Source: CBDIHP01 sp965279195 (GTDB taxonomy: Bacteria; Planctomycetota; Planctomycetia; Isosphaerales; Isosphaeraceae). From it: 64,000 nucleotides of DNA. Below, piece after piece: positions 1-8,623 of the stretch. The translations under genes and the position numbers were made by a program. The stretch's first letter is position 1. Each line of letters opens with the position of its first letter. The stretch is taken from contig CBDIHP010000017.1 in the NCBI GenBank assembly GCA_965279195.1, positions 23,904 to 87,903 on the forward strand. Reading direction: 5' to 3'. The notes beneath the pieces are model-generated. The model ran no database searches, was not told the DNA's origin, and saw nothing but the letters and a program-made list of their open reading frames with translations.

Positions 1-899
1 TGGCTCTCCTCGGAGACGTCGAGCACGGCCAATCGGGTGACCAGCGGGCGGGGGAAGTCGGGCATGGTCTCGACCATCAGCCGGCCGATGACGTTCGGGT
101 CCATCCCCGCTCCCGAGTAGTTCTTGCCGATCTCGCCGACAATCAGCACGTCGATCTGATCGAACGGCAAGCGTCCCATGAGGTTGCGCGCCTTCTGGAG
201 CAGGCCCGGCTCGACGTCGAGGATCGTCTCGGGCTCGACCGCGACGATCTCGGCCGGCACATCCTCGGCATTTTCCAGAACGGCCAGGCCGAGGGCGAAC
301 TTGGTATTCTGGACCAGGAACTTGCCGACCGCCGGCAGGACCTCGCGCATCCCGCGGAGGCCGAGCTTGTGGATCTGGCTGGCCCCTTCGCGCTTGCCAA
401 GGCCGATCACGAGCATCTTGAGGACGCCCGACTCGTAGTCGCCCACGAAGTCGGTGTGCGGCTTGACCCGGTTCAGGAGGACGATGCCGTCGGCGCCCAA
501 CGCGTTGCGGTCGAAATAGATCGGCAATCCGACGGGGTTGGTGCCGAGCACGACCGAGTCCATGTCGGTGCGGACCTCGACGCCCATCGCCTCGGGCGTG
601 ATGCCGTAGCCGGCGAGGAGTTCGCGCTGGCCCTCGGAGGTCGCCCCGCCGTGGGATCCCATCGCGGCGACGATGAAGGGCTTGTAGCCCATGCCCTTCA
701 GGGTCTCGACGGCGGCCTTCGCGATCACGGGGATGGTGGTGATCCCTCGGCTTCCCACTCCGAGCGCGATCGTACCGCCGGCGGGAACCCGCTTGCGCAG
801 TCCGCTCTCCTCGATCAGGCGCTTGACCGTGCCGGGGATGTCCGCGACCCGGGGTTGGGGGACCGCTTGCCGAACCTTCGCCACCTTGGGGAAGACCAT
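1..899 (-). CDS. LarA-like (lactate racemase N-domain, DUF2088) protein, 3' end outside the window
   Basis: The reading frame starts at the ATG whose complement ends at 899 and stays open to the window edge, giving the first 299 residues. The product resembles the lactate racemase domain family, whose characterised member LarA uses a covalently bound nickel-pincer cofactor to racemise 2-hydroxy acids. Visible family blocks are GVGSRGITT near residue 48, a MGSHGG histidine segment near 80 and VKPHTDF followed by VIGLGK near 145-165; these carry conserved His/Lys positions. Substrate cannot be told from sequence. No signal peptide is seen, so it is probably cytosolic. The start is followed closely upstream by ordinary intergenic DNA, and no lar maturation genes are in the window. 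NikR and a nickel-type transporter elsewhere in the window fit a nickel requirement, which is inference. Confidence 0.75.
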   Translation of the reverse strand, partial: MVFPKVAKVRQAVPQPRVADIPGTVKRLIEESGLRKRVPAGGTIALGVGSRGITTIPVIAKAAVETLKGMGYKPFIVAAMGSHGGATSEGQRELLAGYGITPEAMGVEVRTDMDSVVLGTNPVGLPIYFDRNALGADGIVLLNRVKPHTDFVGDYESGVLKMLVIGLGKREGASQIHKLGLRGMREVLPAVGKFLVQNTKFALGLAVLENAEDVPAEIVAVEPETILDVEPGLLQKARNLMGRLPFDQIDVLIVGEIGKNYSGAGMDPNVIGRLMVETMPDFPRPLVTRLAVLDVSEES

Positions 900-1047
900 C
901 CCGCGCCGTCCTTTTTCTTTCGAATGAGAGTTGCCGAGAGAGTTTCGGGCGGTTCCGGAACGCAAACGACCCCGCCGGGCCCCATGGTAGGGGCGGCCCG
1001 GAGGGGTCGTCAATCGCAAGGATCGGCGGCCTTCGAACGGTCGAGGC

Positions 1048-1479
1048 TCAGGGCCCGAACATCACGGGCGACTGGAAGCCCGGCCCGAAGCCGGGGGCGT
1101 AGGCACCGACAGCGGGCGACCAGGCCCCGGCCTTGTAGGGGTAGGTGAACGTCGAGTAGCCGTTCGCGCCGTACATGTAGCCGGGGGCGGAAGCCCCCGC
1201 ACGCCACAGGCCCGCGCCGAAGGCACCGGGCAGGACGGTCGCGGGCGGATAGCCGTAGCCGTAGCCGCCGCCATAGGGCGAGCTGTAGGCGCTGTAGGTT
1301 CGGATCGAGCCGTAGGAGGCCCAACCGTAGCTCACGCCGTAGTTCCCGGGCGGGGCGTAGACGTCGCCGGGGGCGGCGATGGTGACGCGGGGAGTGCGGG
1401 CAGGGGCCTGAGCGTGGGACGAGGCCGTCATCAACGAGAACGCGGCGGCTAGGAGCAGGCCGCCGATCAGGGTCCGCAT
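1048..1479 (-). CDS. Secreted Gly/Tyr/Pro-rich small protein
   Basis: A 143-residue protein with a clear Sec signal peptide (MRTLIGGLLLAAAFSLM, cleavage likely after SSHAQ near residue 24). The mature part is low complexity, rich in Gly, Tyr, Ala and Pro, with short YGGGYGYGY and YSAYSSPYGGG stretches and no catalytic motif. I do not recognise a function; such sequences are often surface or matrix proteins. The start was chosen because it opens the signal peptide; the frame stays open upstream but that part is not protein-like. The next gene upstream (1671-2024, same strand) begins with a very similar leader, MRTITGLLLAGG, so the two look like a tandem paralogous pair. Confidence 0.7.
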   Translation of the reverse strand: MRTLIGGLLLAAAFSLMTASSHAQAPARTPRVTIAAPGDVYAPPGNYGVSYGWASYGSIRTYSAYSSPYGGGYGYGYPPATVLPGAFGAGLWRAGASAPGYMYGANGYSTFTYPYKAGAWSPAVGAYAPGFGPGFQSPVMFGP

Positions 1480-1670
1480 CGGAATCTCCAGACTTCCCAA
1501 CCGGGCTTTGGGATCTCGGGGTCGATCGGGTCGGGTTCGGACCTTCAAGTTTACGACACCGATTCGCCGAGGGGCCTCGGATTCCCGAAAAACGCCGAAA
1601 GGAGAGACCCGGGCGTTGCGGCTCAGGCCTCCCCTTGGTGTCCCGATCGAGGGATCAGGGTTTCGTCCGC

Positions 1671-2024
1671 TCAACGCCAGCGGCGGCCACCGAAGAACGG
1701 GACGCCGACGCCGCGATTGCCGCGGTAATAGCCCCGGCCGTAACCGTAGTTCCGATAGGAGTTTCCGTAGTACGGTGAGCTGTAGCCATAGTTGTAGGTC
1801 GAGTAGCCCGGCGCCACATAGCCGCGGTAGCCCGAGTTGTAGTAAGTGGTCGTGCTGGGGTAGCCGTAGCCGTAACCGTAGTACGGATTGGCGTAACCGC
1901 CCGTCCCGATGTTGATGCCGCCGTTGTAGGGGTTGCCGATCGAGATGCCGACCTGCGCCTTGGATTCGCCCGCCAGTCCCAGGACCAGCCCGCCCGCCAG
2001 CAAGAGCCCGGTGATCGTCCGCAT
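1671..2024 (-). CDS. Secreted Gly/Tyr/Asn-rich small protein
   Basis: A 117-residue protein beginning MRTITGLLLAGGLVLGLAG, a Sec signal peptide with likely cleavage after ESKAQ. The mature chain is dominated by Tyr, Gly and Asn (for example YYGYGYGYP and YGRGYYRGNRG) and ends in a basic GGRRWR tail. There are no Cys residues and no enzyme motif. It is probably exported and could be a surface or matrix component; function is unknown. It lies upstream of and parallel to the related gene at 1048-1479, separated by about 190 bp, so each may have its own promoter. Confidence 0.7.
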   Translation of the reverse strand: MRTITGLLLAGGLVLGLAGESKAQVGISIGNPYNGGINIGTGGYANPYYGYGYGYPSTTTYYNSGYRGYVAPGYSTYNYGYSSPYYGNSYRNYGYGRGYYRGNRGVGVPFFGGRRWR

Positions 2025-2203
2025 GGTGTGTCTCCGTCTTGAGTTCCGCCGCCAGCATTTCGGGCGGCCGTCATTCGAAGGTAGGATGCAGGGCCCGTGC
2101 CAAACGAACCCAATCCGATTTTGGGCAACCAAAACTCTAAAAGCAAAGATTCCAAAATCCCAACTTGCCCCGGCCTGGAGATCCCGGTACGCTGGGGCGA
2201 AGA

Positions 2204-4210
2204 ATGGCTTTGTTCCGTCGATTTCGAAACCGGGAGGCAGGCAGGATGGCCCTGGCGGCGCGTTCGGGCGGTGAGGAGCGTCGGTCACTCGAGGAGGTCC
2301 ACGGGACGGTGGGAGTGGAGCAGGCCAACCCGCTCAAGCGACTGTTCGCGTTCATGGGCCCGGCGTACCTGGTGAGCGTCGGCTACATGGACCCGGGCAA
2401 CTGGGCGACGGACCTGGAGGGCGGGGCCCGGTTCGGCTACTCGCTGGTCTGGGTCCTGCTGATGTCCAACCTGATGGCCGTCCTGCTCCAGACCCTGTCG
2501 GCCAGGCTGGGGGTGGTCACCGGCCACGACCTGGCCCAGGCCTGCCGCGCGGAGTATTCGCCGCGGGTCAACGGCATGCTCTGGGTCCTGGCCGAGATCG
2601 CCATTGCGGCGACCGACCTCGCCGAGGTGCTGGGGACGATCATCGCCCTCAAGCTGCTCTTCGGGATGCCCTTGCTCTGGGGCTGCGTGATCACTGCGCT
2701 AGACACGTTCCTGCTGCTGTGGCTCCAGAAGTTCGGCATGCGGAAGATGGAAGCCCTGGTCCTGGCTCTGGTTGCGACGATCGGGCTGTGCTTCCTGGTC
2801 CAGATCTTCCTGGCGAAGCCGAACCTGATGGAGGTCGCCGCCGGGTTCAAGCCGACGCTGCTCTCGGGCGATGCCCTGGTGGTGGCCATCGGGATCCTCG
2901 GGGCGACCGTCATGCCCCACAACCTCTATTTGCACTCGGCGCTGGTGCAATCGAGGCGGATCGGGGCGGACTCCGCAAGCAAGGCCCAGGCCTGCAAGTA
3001 CAACCTCATCGACTCGGCCGTCGCGCTCAACGCGGCGTTCTTCGTCAACGCCGCCATCCTGGTCGTCAGCGCCACGGTGTTCTACGGCAAGGCCGAGGTC
3101 GCGAGCATCGAGGAGGCGTACAAGCTGCTGCCTTCGTTCCTGCACTCGGCCGCGCCCTATCTGTTCGGGATCGCGCTCCTCTGCGCCGGCCAGAGTTCGA
3201 CCCTCACCGGGACGCTCGCCGGTCAGATCGTGATGGAGGGCTACCTCCACATCCGGCTGGCCCCGTGGCTGCGACGGCTGATCACGCGGTTGCTGGCCCT
3301 GGTCCCGGCGGTGATCGTGATCTCGATGGTCGGGGAGTCGTCGACCCAGCAGCTCCTGGTGCTGAGCCAGGTCGTGCTGAGCTTGCAGCTCTCATTCGCG
3401 GTCATCCCGTTGATCCACTTCACCTCGAACCGCCGGAACATGGGCGAGTTCGCCACCGCCTGGTGGGGGCAGATCCTGGCGTGGGTCACGGCGGCGATCA
3501 TCGTGGCGCTCAACGCCAAGCTGGTGCTGGACAAGATCGCCGAATGGACGGACGCCGCCGGGGCCTCGGGCATCGCCTTCGGGCCGATCCCGCTGAGCTG
3601 GATCGTCGCGGGGGTACTCTACGGGATCGCGGGCGGGGTGGGCGTGCTGCTCGCCTGGGTGACGCTCAAGCCGCTGGTCTCGCCCTCGGGCGCCTGGATG
3701 CCCCCGCCGACCCTGGAACTCGACTGGGCCGACGCGCTCCGGCCGAGGAAGGTCGTCACGATCGGCGTCGCCCTCGAACACAACCCGAATGACGCCGAGA
3801 TCCTCAGCCGGGCCCTCGGGTTCTGCCAGCCGGGCAAGACCGAGATCGTCCTGCTGCACGTCGTGGACACCCCGATGACCAGCGTCTACGGCGAGGACAC
3901 CGCCGACCGCCACAGCGAGTCGGACGAGAGGTACCTGAACGAGGTGGCGACGGTCCTCAAGGATCGCGGCTACCACGCGAAGACGGTCCTGCTGCACGGG
4001 ACCGACCGGGCGGGCAAGCTGGTGGCCCAGTTGAAGGCGTCGCCGGTAGACCTGCTCGTGGTCGGGTCGCACGGGCACGGGCTGGTCCGGGACCTGCTCT
4101 TCGGCCAGACGGTGGACAAGGTCCGGCACGGCCTGGCGATCCCGATGCTCATCGCCCGGCCGGACAGCGGCGCGAAGGGTCCGTCGGAGGCGGGGGACCC
4201 GCTCGACTGA
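2204..4210 (+). CDS. NRAMP divalent-metal transporter fused to a C-terminal UspA domain
   Basis: The first ~430 residues are an NRAMP (MntH-type) proton-coupled Mn2+/Fe2+ transporter in the inner membrane. The TM1 metal-binding motif DPGNWATD is at about residue 62 and the TM6 motif MPHNLYLHS follows near 245. After the last membrane segments comes a universal stress protein domain (about 515-660) holding the complete nucleotide-binding motif G-x2-G-x9-G-x-T in GSHGHGLVRDLLFGQT. Ordinary MntH ends near 410-440 residues, so the C-terminal domain is a true fusion, probably a cytosolic nucleotide-responsive regulator (inference). Start: ATG at 2204; an ATG at 2246 with GGGAGG upstream is a good alternative. 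No MntR-type box was recognised upstream. Confidence 0.9.
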   Translation: MALFRRFRNREAGRMALAARSGGEERRSLEEVHGTVGVEQANPLKRLFAFMGPAYLVSVGYMDPGNWATDLEGGARFGYSLVWVLLMSNLMAVLLQTLSARLGVVTGHDLAQACRAEYSPRVNGMLWVLAEIAIAATDLAEVLGTIIALKLLFGMPLLWGCVITALDTFLLLWLQKFGMRKMEALVLALVATIGLCFLVQIFLAKPNLMEVAAGFKPTLLSGDALVVAIGILGATVMPHNLYLHSALVQSRRIGADSASKAQACKYNLIDSAVALNAAFFVNAAILVVSATVFYGKAEVASIEEAYKLLPSFLHSAAPYLFGIALLCAGQSSTLTGTLAGQIVMEGYLHIRLAPWLRRLITRLLALVPAVIVISMVGESSTQQLLVLSQVVLSLQLSFAVIPLIHFTSNRRNMGEFATAWWGQILAWVTAAIIVALNAKLVLDKIAEWTDAAGASGIAFGPIPLSWIVAGVLYGIAGGVGVLLAWVTLKPLVSPSGAWMPPPTLELDWADALRPRKVVTIGVALEHNPNDAEILSRALGFCQPGKTEIVLLHVVDTPMTSVYGEDTADRHSESDERYLNEVATVLKDRGYHAKTVLLHGTDRAGKLVAQLKASPVDLLVVGSHGHGLVRDLLFGQTVDKVRHGLAIPMLIARPDSGAKGPSEAGDPLD

Positions 4211-4319
4211 GCGCCCGAGAACCCGCGTTGGACCCACGTTGACCCCTCCTCTTACCTTTTCCTAGAATGTCCCGGTCGTCTCAGACCCCCAAGCGCGTGT
4301 TCCGTGGATCGGGCCGGAC

Positions 4320-4856
4320 ATGTCGATGGCGATCACGTACTACAAGCGGTTCCGGATGGAGATCGACCTCGATGGCTCGCTCCCTCCGCCGCGGTTGCCA
4401 TCGCCATTCGAGTGGGTCCCCTGGGATGAGGCGCTGGCCGAGCACCACGCCGAGGTGAAGTACCTCAGCTTCCGCGACGAGATCGACGCCCACGTCTTCC
4501 CCTGCCTGGGCCAGCGGAGCGGCTGCCAGCGCCTGATGCGGGAGATCCGACGCAAGCCGGGTTTTCTCGCGGGGGCGACCTGGCTGATCGCCTCGCCCGA
4601 GGGGTATGTTGGCACGATCCAGGGGGTCATGGACCGGGGGCCGCTCGGCGCGATCCAGAACGTCGGCGTGGTCCCGACCTATCGGGGCCAGGGGCTCGGC
4701 CGGGCCCTGGTGCGGCAGGCCCTGGAAGGCTTCTACCAGGCGGGCCTGCGGCGGGCGTACCTGGAAGTCACCGCCGAGAACCTCGGGGCCGTCCGGCTCT
4801 ACCGGACCCTCGGCTTCCGGCGCTCCAAGACGCTCTACAAGGCCGTCGATAGCTGA
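4320..4856 (+). CDS. GNAT-family N-acetyltransferase
   Basis: A 178-residue cytosolic protein. The C-terminal half is a GNAT fold: the acetyl-CoA pyrophosphate loop reads VVPTYRGQGLGRALV (about 117-131, matching the R/Q-x-x-G-x-G/A signature), followed by LEVTAENLGAVRLYRTLGF, the usual strand-helix of motif B. The N-terminal ~75 residues (DEIDAHVFPCLGQ and so on) are not typical of a characterised subgroup, so the acceptor is unknown. It ends 90 bp before the M16 peptidase gene on the same strand and could be co-transcribed with it. An alternative start is the ATG at 4326. Confidence 0.82.
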   Translation: MSMAITYYKRFRMEIDLDGSLPPPRLPSPFEWVPWDEALAEHHAEVKYLSFRDEIDAHVFPCLGQRSGCQRLMREIRRKPGFLAGATWLIASPEGYVGTIQGVMDRGPLGAIQNVGVVPTYRGQGLGRALVRQALEGFYQAGLRRAYLEVTAENLGAVRLYRTLGFRRSKTLYKAVDS

Positions 4857-4946
4857 TTGGTTCCGGGTCGGGATGGAATCGCCCCGAGACGCGCCGGTGT
4901 CGGACCCATCGGGCCGCGAGTTTCCCTGCAACGGATCGAGGTCATC

Positions 4947-6191
4947 GTGTCGGATGCGACGGTGTCGTCCCATCGTTTCCCCAACGGGCTGGTGCTGGTC
5001 GCCGAGACGATGCCCGGGGTGCAGTCCGCGGCGTTCTCGTTCCTGGTCCCCGCCGGGGCGGCGTTCGAGAAGGAGGGACTCGGCGGCACGGCCACGATGC
5101 TCTCCGAGTGGATGATGCGGGGCGCGGGCGATCGCGACAGCCGGCAGCTCCTCGGCGACCTCGACAACCTCGGCGTCAGCCACGGCGAGTCCGCCCAGAC
5201 GGTCCACACCAGCGTCTCCGCCGCGACCCTCGGCCGGAACATCCTCCCGGCGCTGGAGATCTACGCCGACGTCCTGCTCCGCCCGCATCTGGACGGTGAG
5301 GAATTCGAGTCGATCCAGTCCTTGACGCTCCAGTCGCTCCAGAGCCTGGAGGACGACCCGGGCTCGAAGGTCATCTACGAGTTGCGCAGGCGGCATTTCC
5401 CCGACCCCTGGGGCCGCCCCGCGCCGGGGAACCCCGAGGGCGTCAACGCCGCGACCCCCGACGACCTCCGCGCCTTCCATGCCCGTCACTTCCGGCCCAA
5501 TGGGGCGATCCTGGCGGTCGCCGGGGCGATCGAGTGGGAGGCGCTCAAGGACGCCGTCGGCCGGCTCTTCAGCGACTGGGCCCCGCAGCCCGACCCGGCC
5601 GTCCAGCTCAGGCCGACCGGGCCGCTCCGCGACCACATCCCCCGCGAGACCCAGCAGACCCAGGTCGCCATCGCCTTCCCCACGGTGACCATCCAGAGCC
5701 CCGATTACTACCTCGCCCGGGCGTCCGTCGGGATCCTCGGCGGCTACTCATCGGCCCGGCTGTTCACCGAGGTCCGCGAGAAGCGCGGGCTCTGCTACTC
5801 GGTCTACTCCTCCTACGAGAGCCAGCGCGACCGGGCCGCCGTGGTCTGCTACGCGGGGACCTCGAACGAGCGGGCGCAGGAGACCCTGGATGTGACCCTG
5901 GCCGAGATCGAGCGCCTCGGGCGCGACGGGGTCGAATCCGAGGAGCTGGAGACGATGAAGGCCGGGCTCAAGAGCTCGCTCATCATGCAGCAGGAGTCGA
6001 GCATGAGCCGGTCGGGCTCGCTCGCGTCCGACTGGTACTATCTCGGCCGGGTCCGCTCGCTGGACGAGATCTCGACGGCGCTCGGCGGCCTGTCGGCCGA
6101 CGGCGTGACCGACTTCGTCAAGCGGCAGCCCGCCGGCCCGCTGACCTTGCTGACCCTGGGCCCCAACCCGCTCACGTTCCCGGAGGCCTGA
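4947..6191 (+). CDS. M16 peptidase family protein, non-catalytic partner
   Basis: A 414-residue M16B (insulinase/processing-peptidase-like) protein with the usual two-domain layout: FPNGLVLVAE near the N-terminus, then a Peptidase_M16_C region with YSVYSSYES near residue 280. The zinc-binding HxxEH motif expected near residue 50 is absent: the equivalent segment reads GGTATMLSEWMMRGAG. That fits the inactive subunit of M16B heterodimers such as mitochondrial MPP-alpha. The start is GTG at 4947, since the reading frame upstream is not protein-like. The next gene, the HFLEH-containing paralogue, starts 3 bases after this stop with its Shine-Dalgarno inside this gene's end, so the two are translationally linked. 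Confidence 0.85.
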   Translation: MSDATVSSHRFPNGLVLVAETMPGVQSAAFSFLVPAGAAFEKEGLGGTATMLSEWMMRGAGDRDSRQLLGDLDNLGVSHGESAQTVHTSVSAATLGRNILPALEIYADVLLRPHLDGEEFESIQSLTLQSLQSLEDDPGSKVIYELRRRHFPDPWGRPAPGNPEGVNAATPDDLRAFHARHFRPNGAILAVAGAIEWEALKDAVGRLFSDWAPQPDPAVQLRPTGPLRDHIPRETQQTQVAIAFPTVTIQSPDYYLARASVGILGGYSSARLFTEVREKRGLCYSVYSSYESQRDRAAVVCYAGTSNERAQETLDVTLAEIERLGRDGVESEELETMKAGLKSSLIMQQESSMSRSGSLASDWYYLGRVRSLDEISTALGGLSADGVTDFVKRQPAGPLTLLTLGPNPLTFPEA

Positions 6192-6194
6192 CCG

Positions 6195-7433
6195 TTGCGA
6201 TTCCACCAGACCGTCCTCGACAACGGCCTCACGGTCATCGCCGAGTTGAATGACCAGGCGCACTCGGTCGCCGCGGGCTTCTTCGTCAAGGCGGGCAGCC
6301 GCGACGAGTCGCCCGAGCTGGCCGGCGTCTCGCACTTCCTCGAGCACATGATCTTCAAGGGGACGCCCAACCGCGACGCCCTCCAGGTCAACCGCGACTT
6401 CGACCGCGTCGGGGCCAAGCACAACGCGCAGACGTCGGAGGAGGACACGTTCTATCACGTGACCTGCCTGCCCGAGTACCTCCCGCGCTCGTTCGAGGTC
6501 CTCTCCGACATCCTCCGCCCGAGCCTCCGCGAGGACGACTTCGACACCGAGAAGAAGGTGATCATCGAAGAGATCCGGATGTATCAGGACAATCCGATGT
6601 CCGTCGCCTACGACGCGGCCAAGGAGGTCCACTTCGGGTCGCACCCGCTCGGCCAGAGCATCCTCGGCACGGTCGACTCCATCACCGCCCTCAAGGTCGA
6701 TCAGATGCGCGACTACTTCGCGCACAAGTACGCCCCGACGAACATCGTCCTCGGGTTCGCGGGCAAGTCGGACTGGGATGAGATCGTCGGACTGGCCAAC
6801 AAGTTCTGCGCGACGTGGTCCGGCCCGCCGACCTCGCGCGCGGCCATGCCGCCGAGGGGGACGCACGGCTTCCAGGCCCTGCTGAGGGCCGAGGACAACC
6901 AGCAGACGATCATCGGCGTGTCCGACGCCCCCTCGCTCGAAAGTGCCGACCGCTACGCCGCCCAGTTGCTCGCGACCATCCTCGGCGACCACACGGGCTC
7001 GCGCCTCTACTGGACGCTGGTGGACCCGGGCTATGCCGACGGCGCCGAACTCTCGTATCAGGACTACAATCAGGCGGGCGCGTTCTACACCTTTCTGAGC
7101 TGCGAGCCCGGCGAGACGCAAGCGAACCTGGGGCGGATCTCCGAACTCTACCGCGAGACCATGGCCAGCCCGATCGGCGAGGACGAGCTGAACCAGGCCA
7201 AGAACAAGGTCATGGCCCGGACCGTCCTCCGCAGCGAGCGCCCCATGGGCCGCCTCGGCTCGCTCGGGTTCCACTGGATGTACCGCCGCGATTACCTGCC
7301 GGTCGCCCGCGAGATGGAACTCTTCCAGGCCGTCACGCTCGACGACCTGAAGCGCATCCTCGACGCCTGGCCGCTCCTCCCCATGTCGATCGTCACCGTC
7401 GGCCCGACGACGGACCTTCAGCATATCTGCTAA
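6195..7433 (+). CDS. M16 zinc metallopeptidase, catalytic subunit
   Basis: A 412-residue M16B peptidase. It carries the intact zinc site HFLEH (about residue 49-53) in the context SHFLEHMIFKG, and the distal metal-ligand glutamate region follows (KKVIIEEI near 118). The C-terminal M16_C domain contains GDHTGSRLYW. It begins with TTG at 6195, three bases after the stop of the inactive paralogue, with CGGAGG 8 bases upstream. By analogy with M16B heterodimers the two proteins probably form one protease that degrades or processes peptides. No signal peptide is seen in either subunit, so they are probably cytosolic or exported by an unknown route. Confidence 0.9.
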   Translation: MRFHQTVLDNGLTVIAELNDQAHSVAAGFFVKAGSRDESPELAGVSHFLEHMIFKGTPNRDALQVNRDFDRVGAKHNAQTSEEDTFYHVTCLPEYLPRSFEVLSDILRPSLREDDFDTEKKVIIEEIRMYQDNPMSVAYDAAKEVHFGSHPLGQSILGTVDSITALKVDQMRDYFAHKYAPTNIVLGFAGKSDWDEIVGLANKFCATWSGPPTSRAAMPPRGTHGFQALLRAEDNQQTIIGVSDAPSLESADRYAAQLLATILGDHTGSRLYWTLVDPGYADGAELSYQDYNQAGAFYTFLSCEPGETQANLGRISELYRETMASPIGEDELNQAKNKVMARTVLRSERPMGRLGSLGFHWMYRRDYLPVAREMELFQAVTLDDLKRILDAWPLLPMSIVTVGPTTDLQHIC

Positions 7434-7441
7434 CCTGGAGT

Positions 7442-7619
7442 CAAGCTCCCGCCGGGCGAGATCGGAACATCGAAGGCGTGGAGTGCGGAAGTTCGCTTCC
7501 GCCCTGTTGTCGCGGAGCTTGCTCCGCGCAACCGATCGAAGGTCACTGCTGTCGCCCGGATGAGCGATCTCGGGAGCAAGCTCCCGCCTGGCGAGAACGG
7601 AAACAAGCGTCCGCACTCC
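7442..7619. repeat. Intergenic hairpin repeat element (AGCTTGCT type)
   Basis: Fills the gap between the M16 peptidase and the BtuF-like gene. It is built of small hairpins (GCGGAAG-TTCG-CTTCCGC, GCGGAGC-TTG-CTCCGC, GGGAGC-AA-GCTCCC). The outer part is an inverted pair, GGAGTGCGG at about 7480 and CCGCACTCC ending at 7619. A direct duplication, CAAGCTCCCGCC plus about 13 more similar bases, lies at 7443 and 7578. The right end is 11 bases from the next start codon. The same core (AAGCTTGCTCC) recurs at 41.87, 49.7 and 54.3 kb. Confidence 0.75.
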
Positions 7620-7630
7620 GGGGGGTGGTC

Positions 7631-8539
7631 ATGCGGATCGTCAGCCTCTTGCCGTCGTTGACCGAACTCGTGGCGGCGCTGGGGCGGGGCGATGAACTCG
7701 TGGGCGTGACCCACGAGTGCGACTACCCGCCGGGCGTCGAACTGCTGCCGCACCTGACGCGGAGCAAGCTGACGGAGACGGCAACGAGCGCGGAAATCGA
7801 CACGCTGGTGAGCGAAGAGCGGGGCGGGCTCTATGAACTGGACGAGACCGCCCTGGCCGAGTGCCGGCCGGACCTGATCCTGACCCAGGAGCAGTGCGAC
7901 GTCTGCGCGGTCAATGAGCGCACCGTCCGCCGCGCGGCCATGAGCCTCCCCGGCTCGCCGCCGGTCGAGAGCGTGAATCCGACCGACCTGGCCGGGCTGT
8001 TCGCGATGTTCCGCCGCCTCGGCGACCTGCTCGATGCCCGCGAGAAGGCCGAGGAACTCATCGCCCGGTTCGACGCGATCACGGCCGAGGTCGCCTGCCT
8101 GGAATCGAGCCCGCCGGTGCGCATGGTGCTGCTCGAATGGCTCGACCCGCCGTTCACCTCGGGGCACTGGAACCCGGAACTGACCGAACGAGGCGGTGGG
8201 ATCGAGGTCCTGGGGAAGGCCGGCGAGAAGTCGCGCCGGGTGACCTGGGACGAGATCCACGCGGCCGACCCGGACGTGATCCTGCTCGCCCCGTGCGGGT
8301 TCACCATCGAGCGATCGCTCGAAGAATGGCCCACGCTCCAGGCCCGGCCCGAGTGGCAACGCCTTCGGGCCGTCCGAGACGGACGCGTCTCCTTGACCGA
8401 CGGCTCCGCCTTCTTCGCCCGCCCCGGCCCGAGGCTGGCCGACGCGATCCGTCTCGTAGCCTCCGCGATCGCCGGTGAGGAGACGGCCCATCTCCGTGGG
8501 GTGGGCACCGCCCACCACAGCACCGGCCAGCATCCATAA
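7631..8539 (+). CDS. BtuF-like cobalamin/corrinoid-binding protein (PBP III fold), no signal peptide
   Basis: A 302-residue protein of the BtuF/FhuD class of substrate-binding proteins, two lobes joined by a long helix. The opening MRIVSLLPSLTELVAALG is characteristic, as are CRPDLILTQEQCDVCAV near residue 80 and the ADPDVILLAPCGF block near 220. Unlike exported BtuF it lacks a signal peptide or lipobox, as in many stand-alone cobalamin-binding proteins, so it may act in the cytosol. No permease or ATPase gene adjoins it. Its last dozen residues are encoded inside a hairpin repeat (8495-8623), so the natural C-terminus may have been extended by that element. Confidence 0.8.
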   Translation: MRIVSLLPSLTELVAALGRGDELVGVTHECDYPPGVELLPHLTRSKLTETATSAEIDTLVSEERGGLYELDETALAECRPDLILTQEQCDVCAVNERTVRRAAMSLPGSPPVESVNPTDLAGLFAMFRRLGDLLDAREKAEELIARFDAITAEVACLESSPPVRMVLLEWLDPPFTSGHWNPELTERGGGIEVLGKAGEKSRRVTWDEIHAADPDVILLAPCGFTIERSLEEWPTLQARPEWQRLRAVRDGRVSLTDGSAFFARPGPRLADAIRLVASAIAGEETAHLRGVGTAHHSTGQHP

Positions 8540-8623
8540 TCGTTGCCCATTCAACCGGCCCACGCATCCCATGCCCGTGAGGCATGCCGATGCGATGGTG
8601 AGGGGTTGCCCACCTTACGCGTT
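8495..8623. repeat. Hairpin repeat overlapping the 3' ends of two convergent genes
   Basis: The hairpin GGTGGGC-ACC-GCCCACC lies at about 8498-8515 inside the end of the BtuF-like gene. Its inverted partner, GGTTGCCCACCTTA, ends beside the stop of the polyprenyl synthetase gene. In between is an inner inverted pair, CGCATCCCATGCC and GGCATGCCGATGCG. The layout matches the other nested intergenic repeats in the window. It probably forms a bidirectional 3'-end structure for the two converging transcripts; that role is inference. Confidence 0.55.

Noticed and set aside
7434..7630. Coding extension of neighbours through the hairpin element
   Set aside because: Frames crossing it encode only translated repeat sequence and are not conserved-looking.
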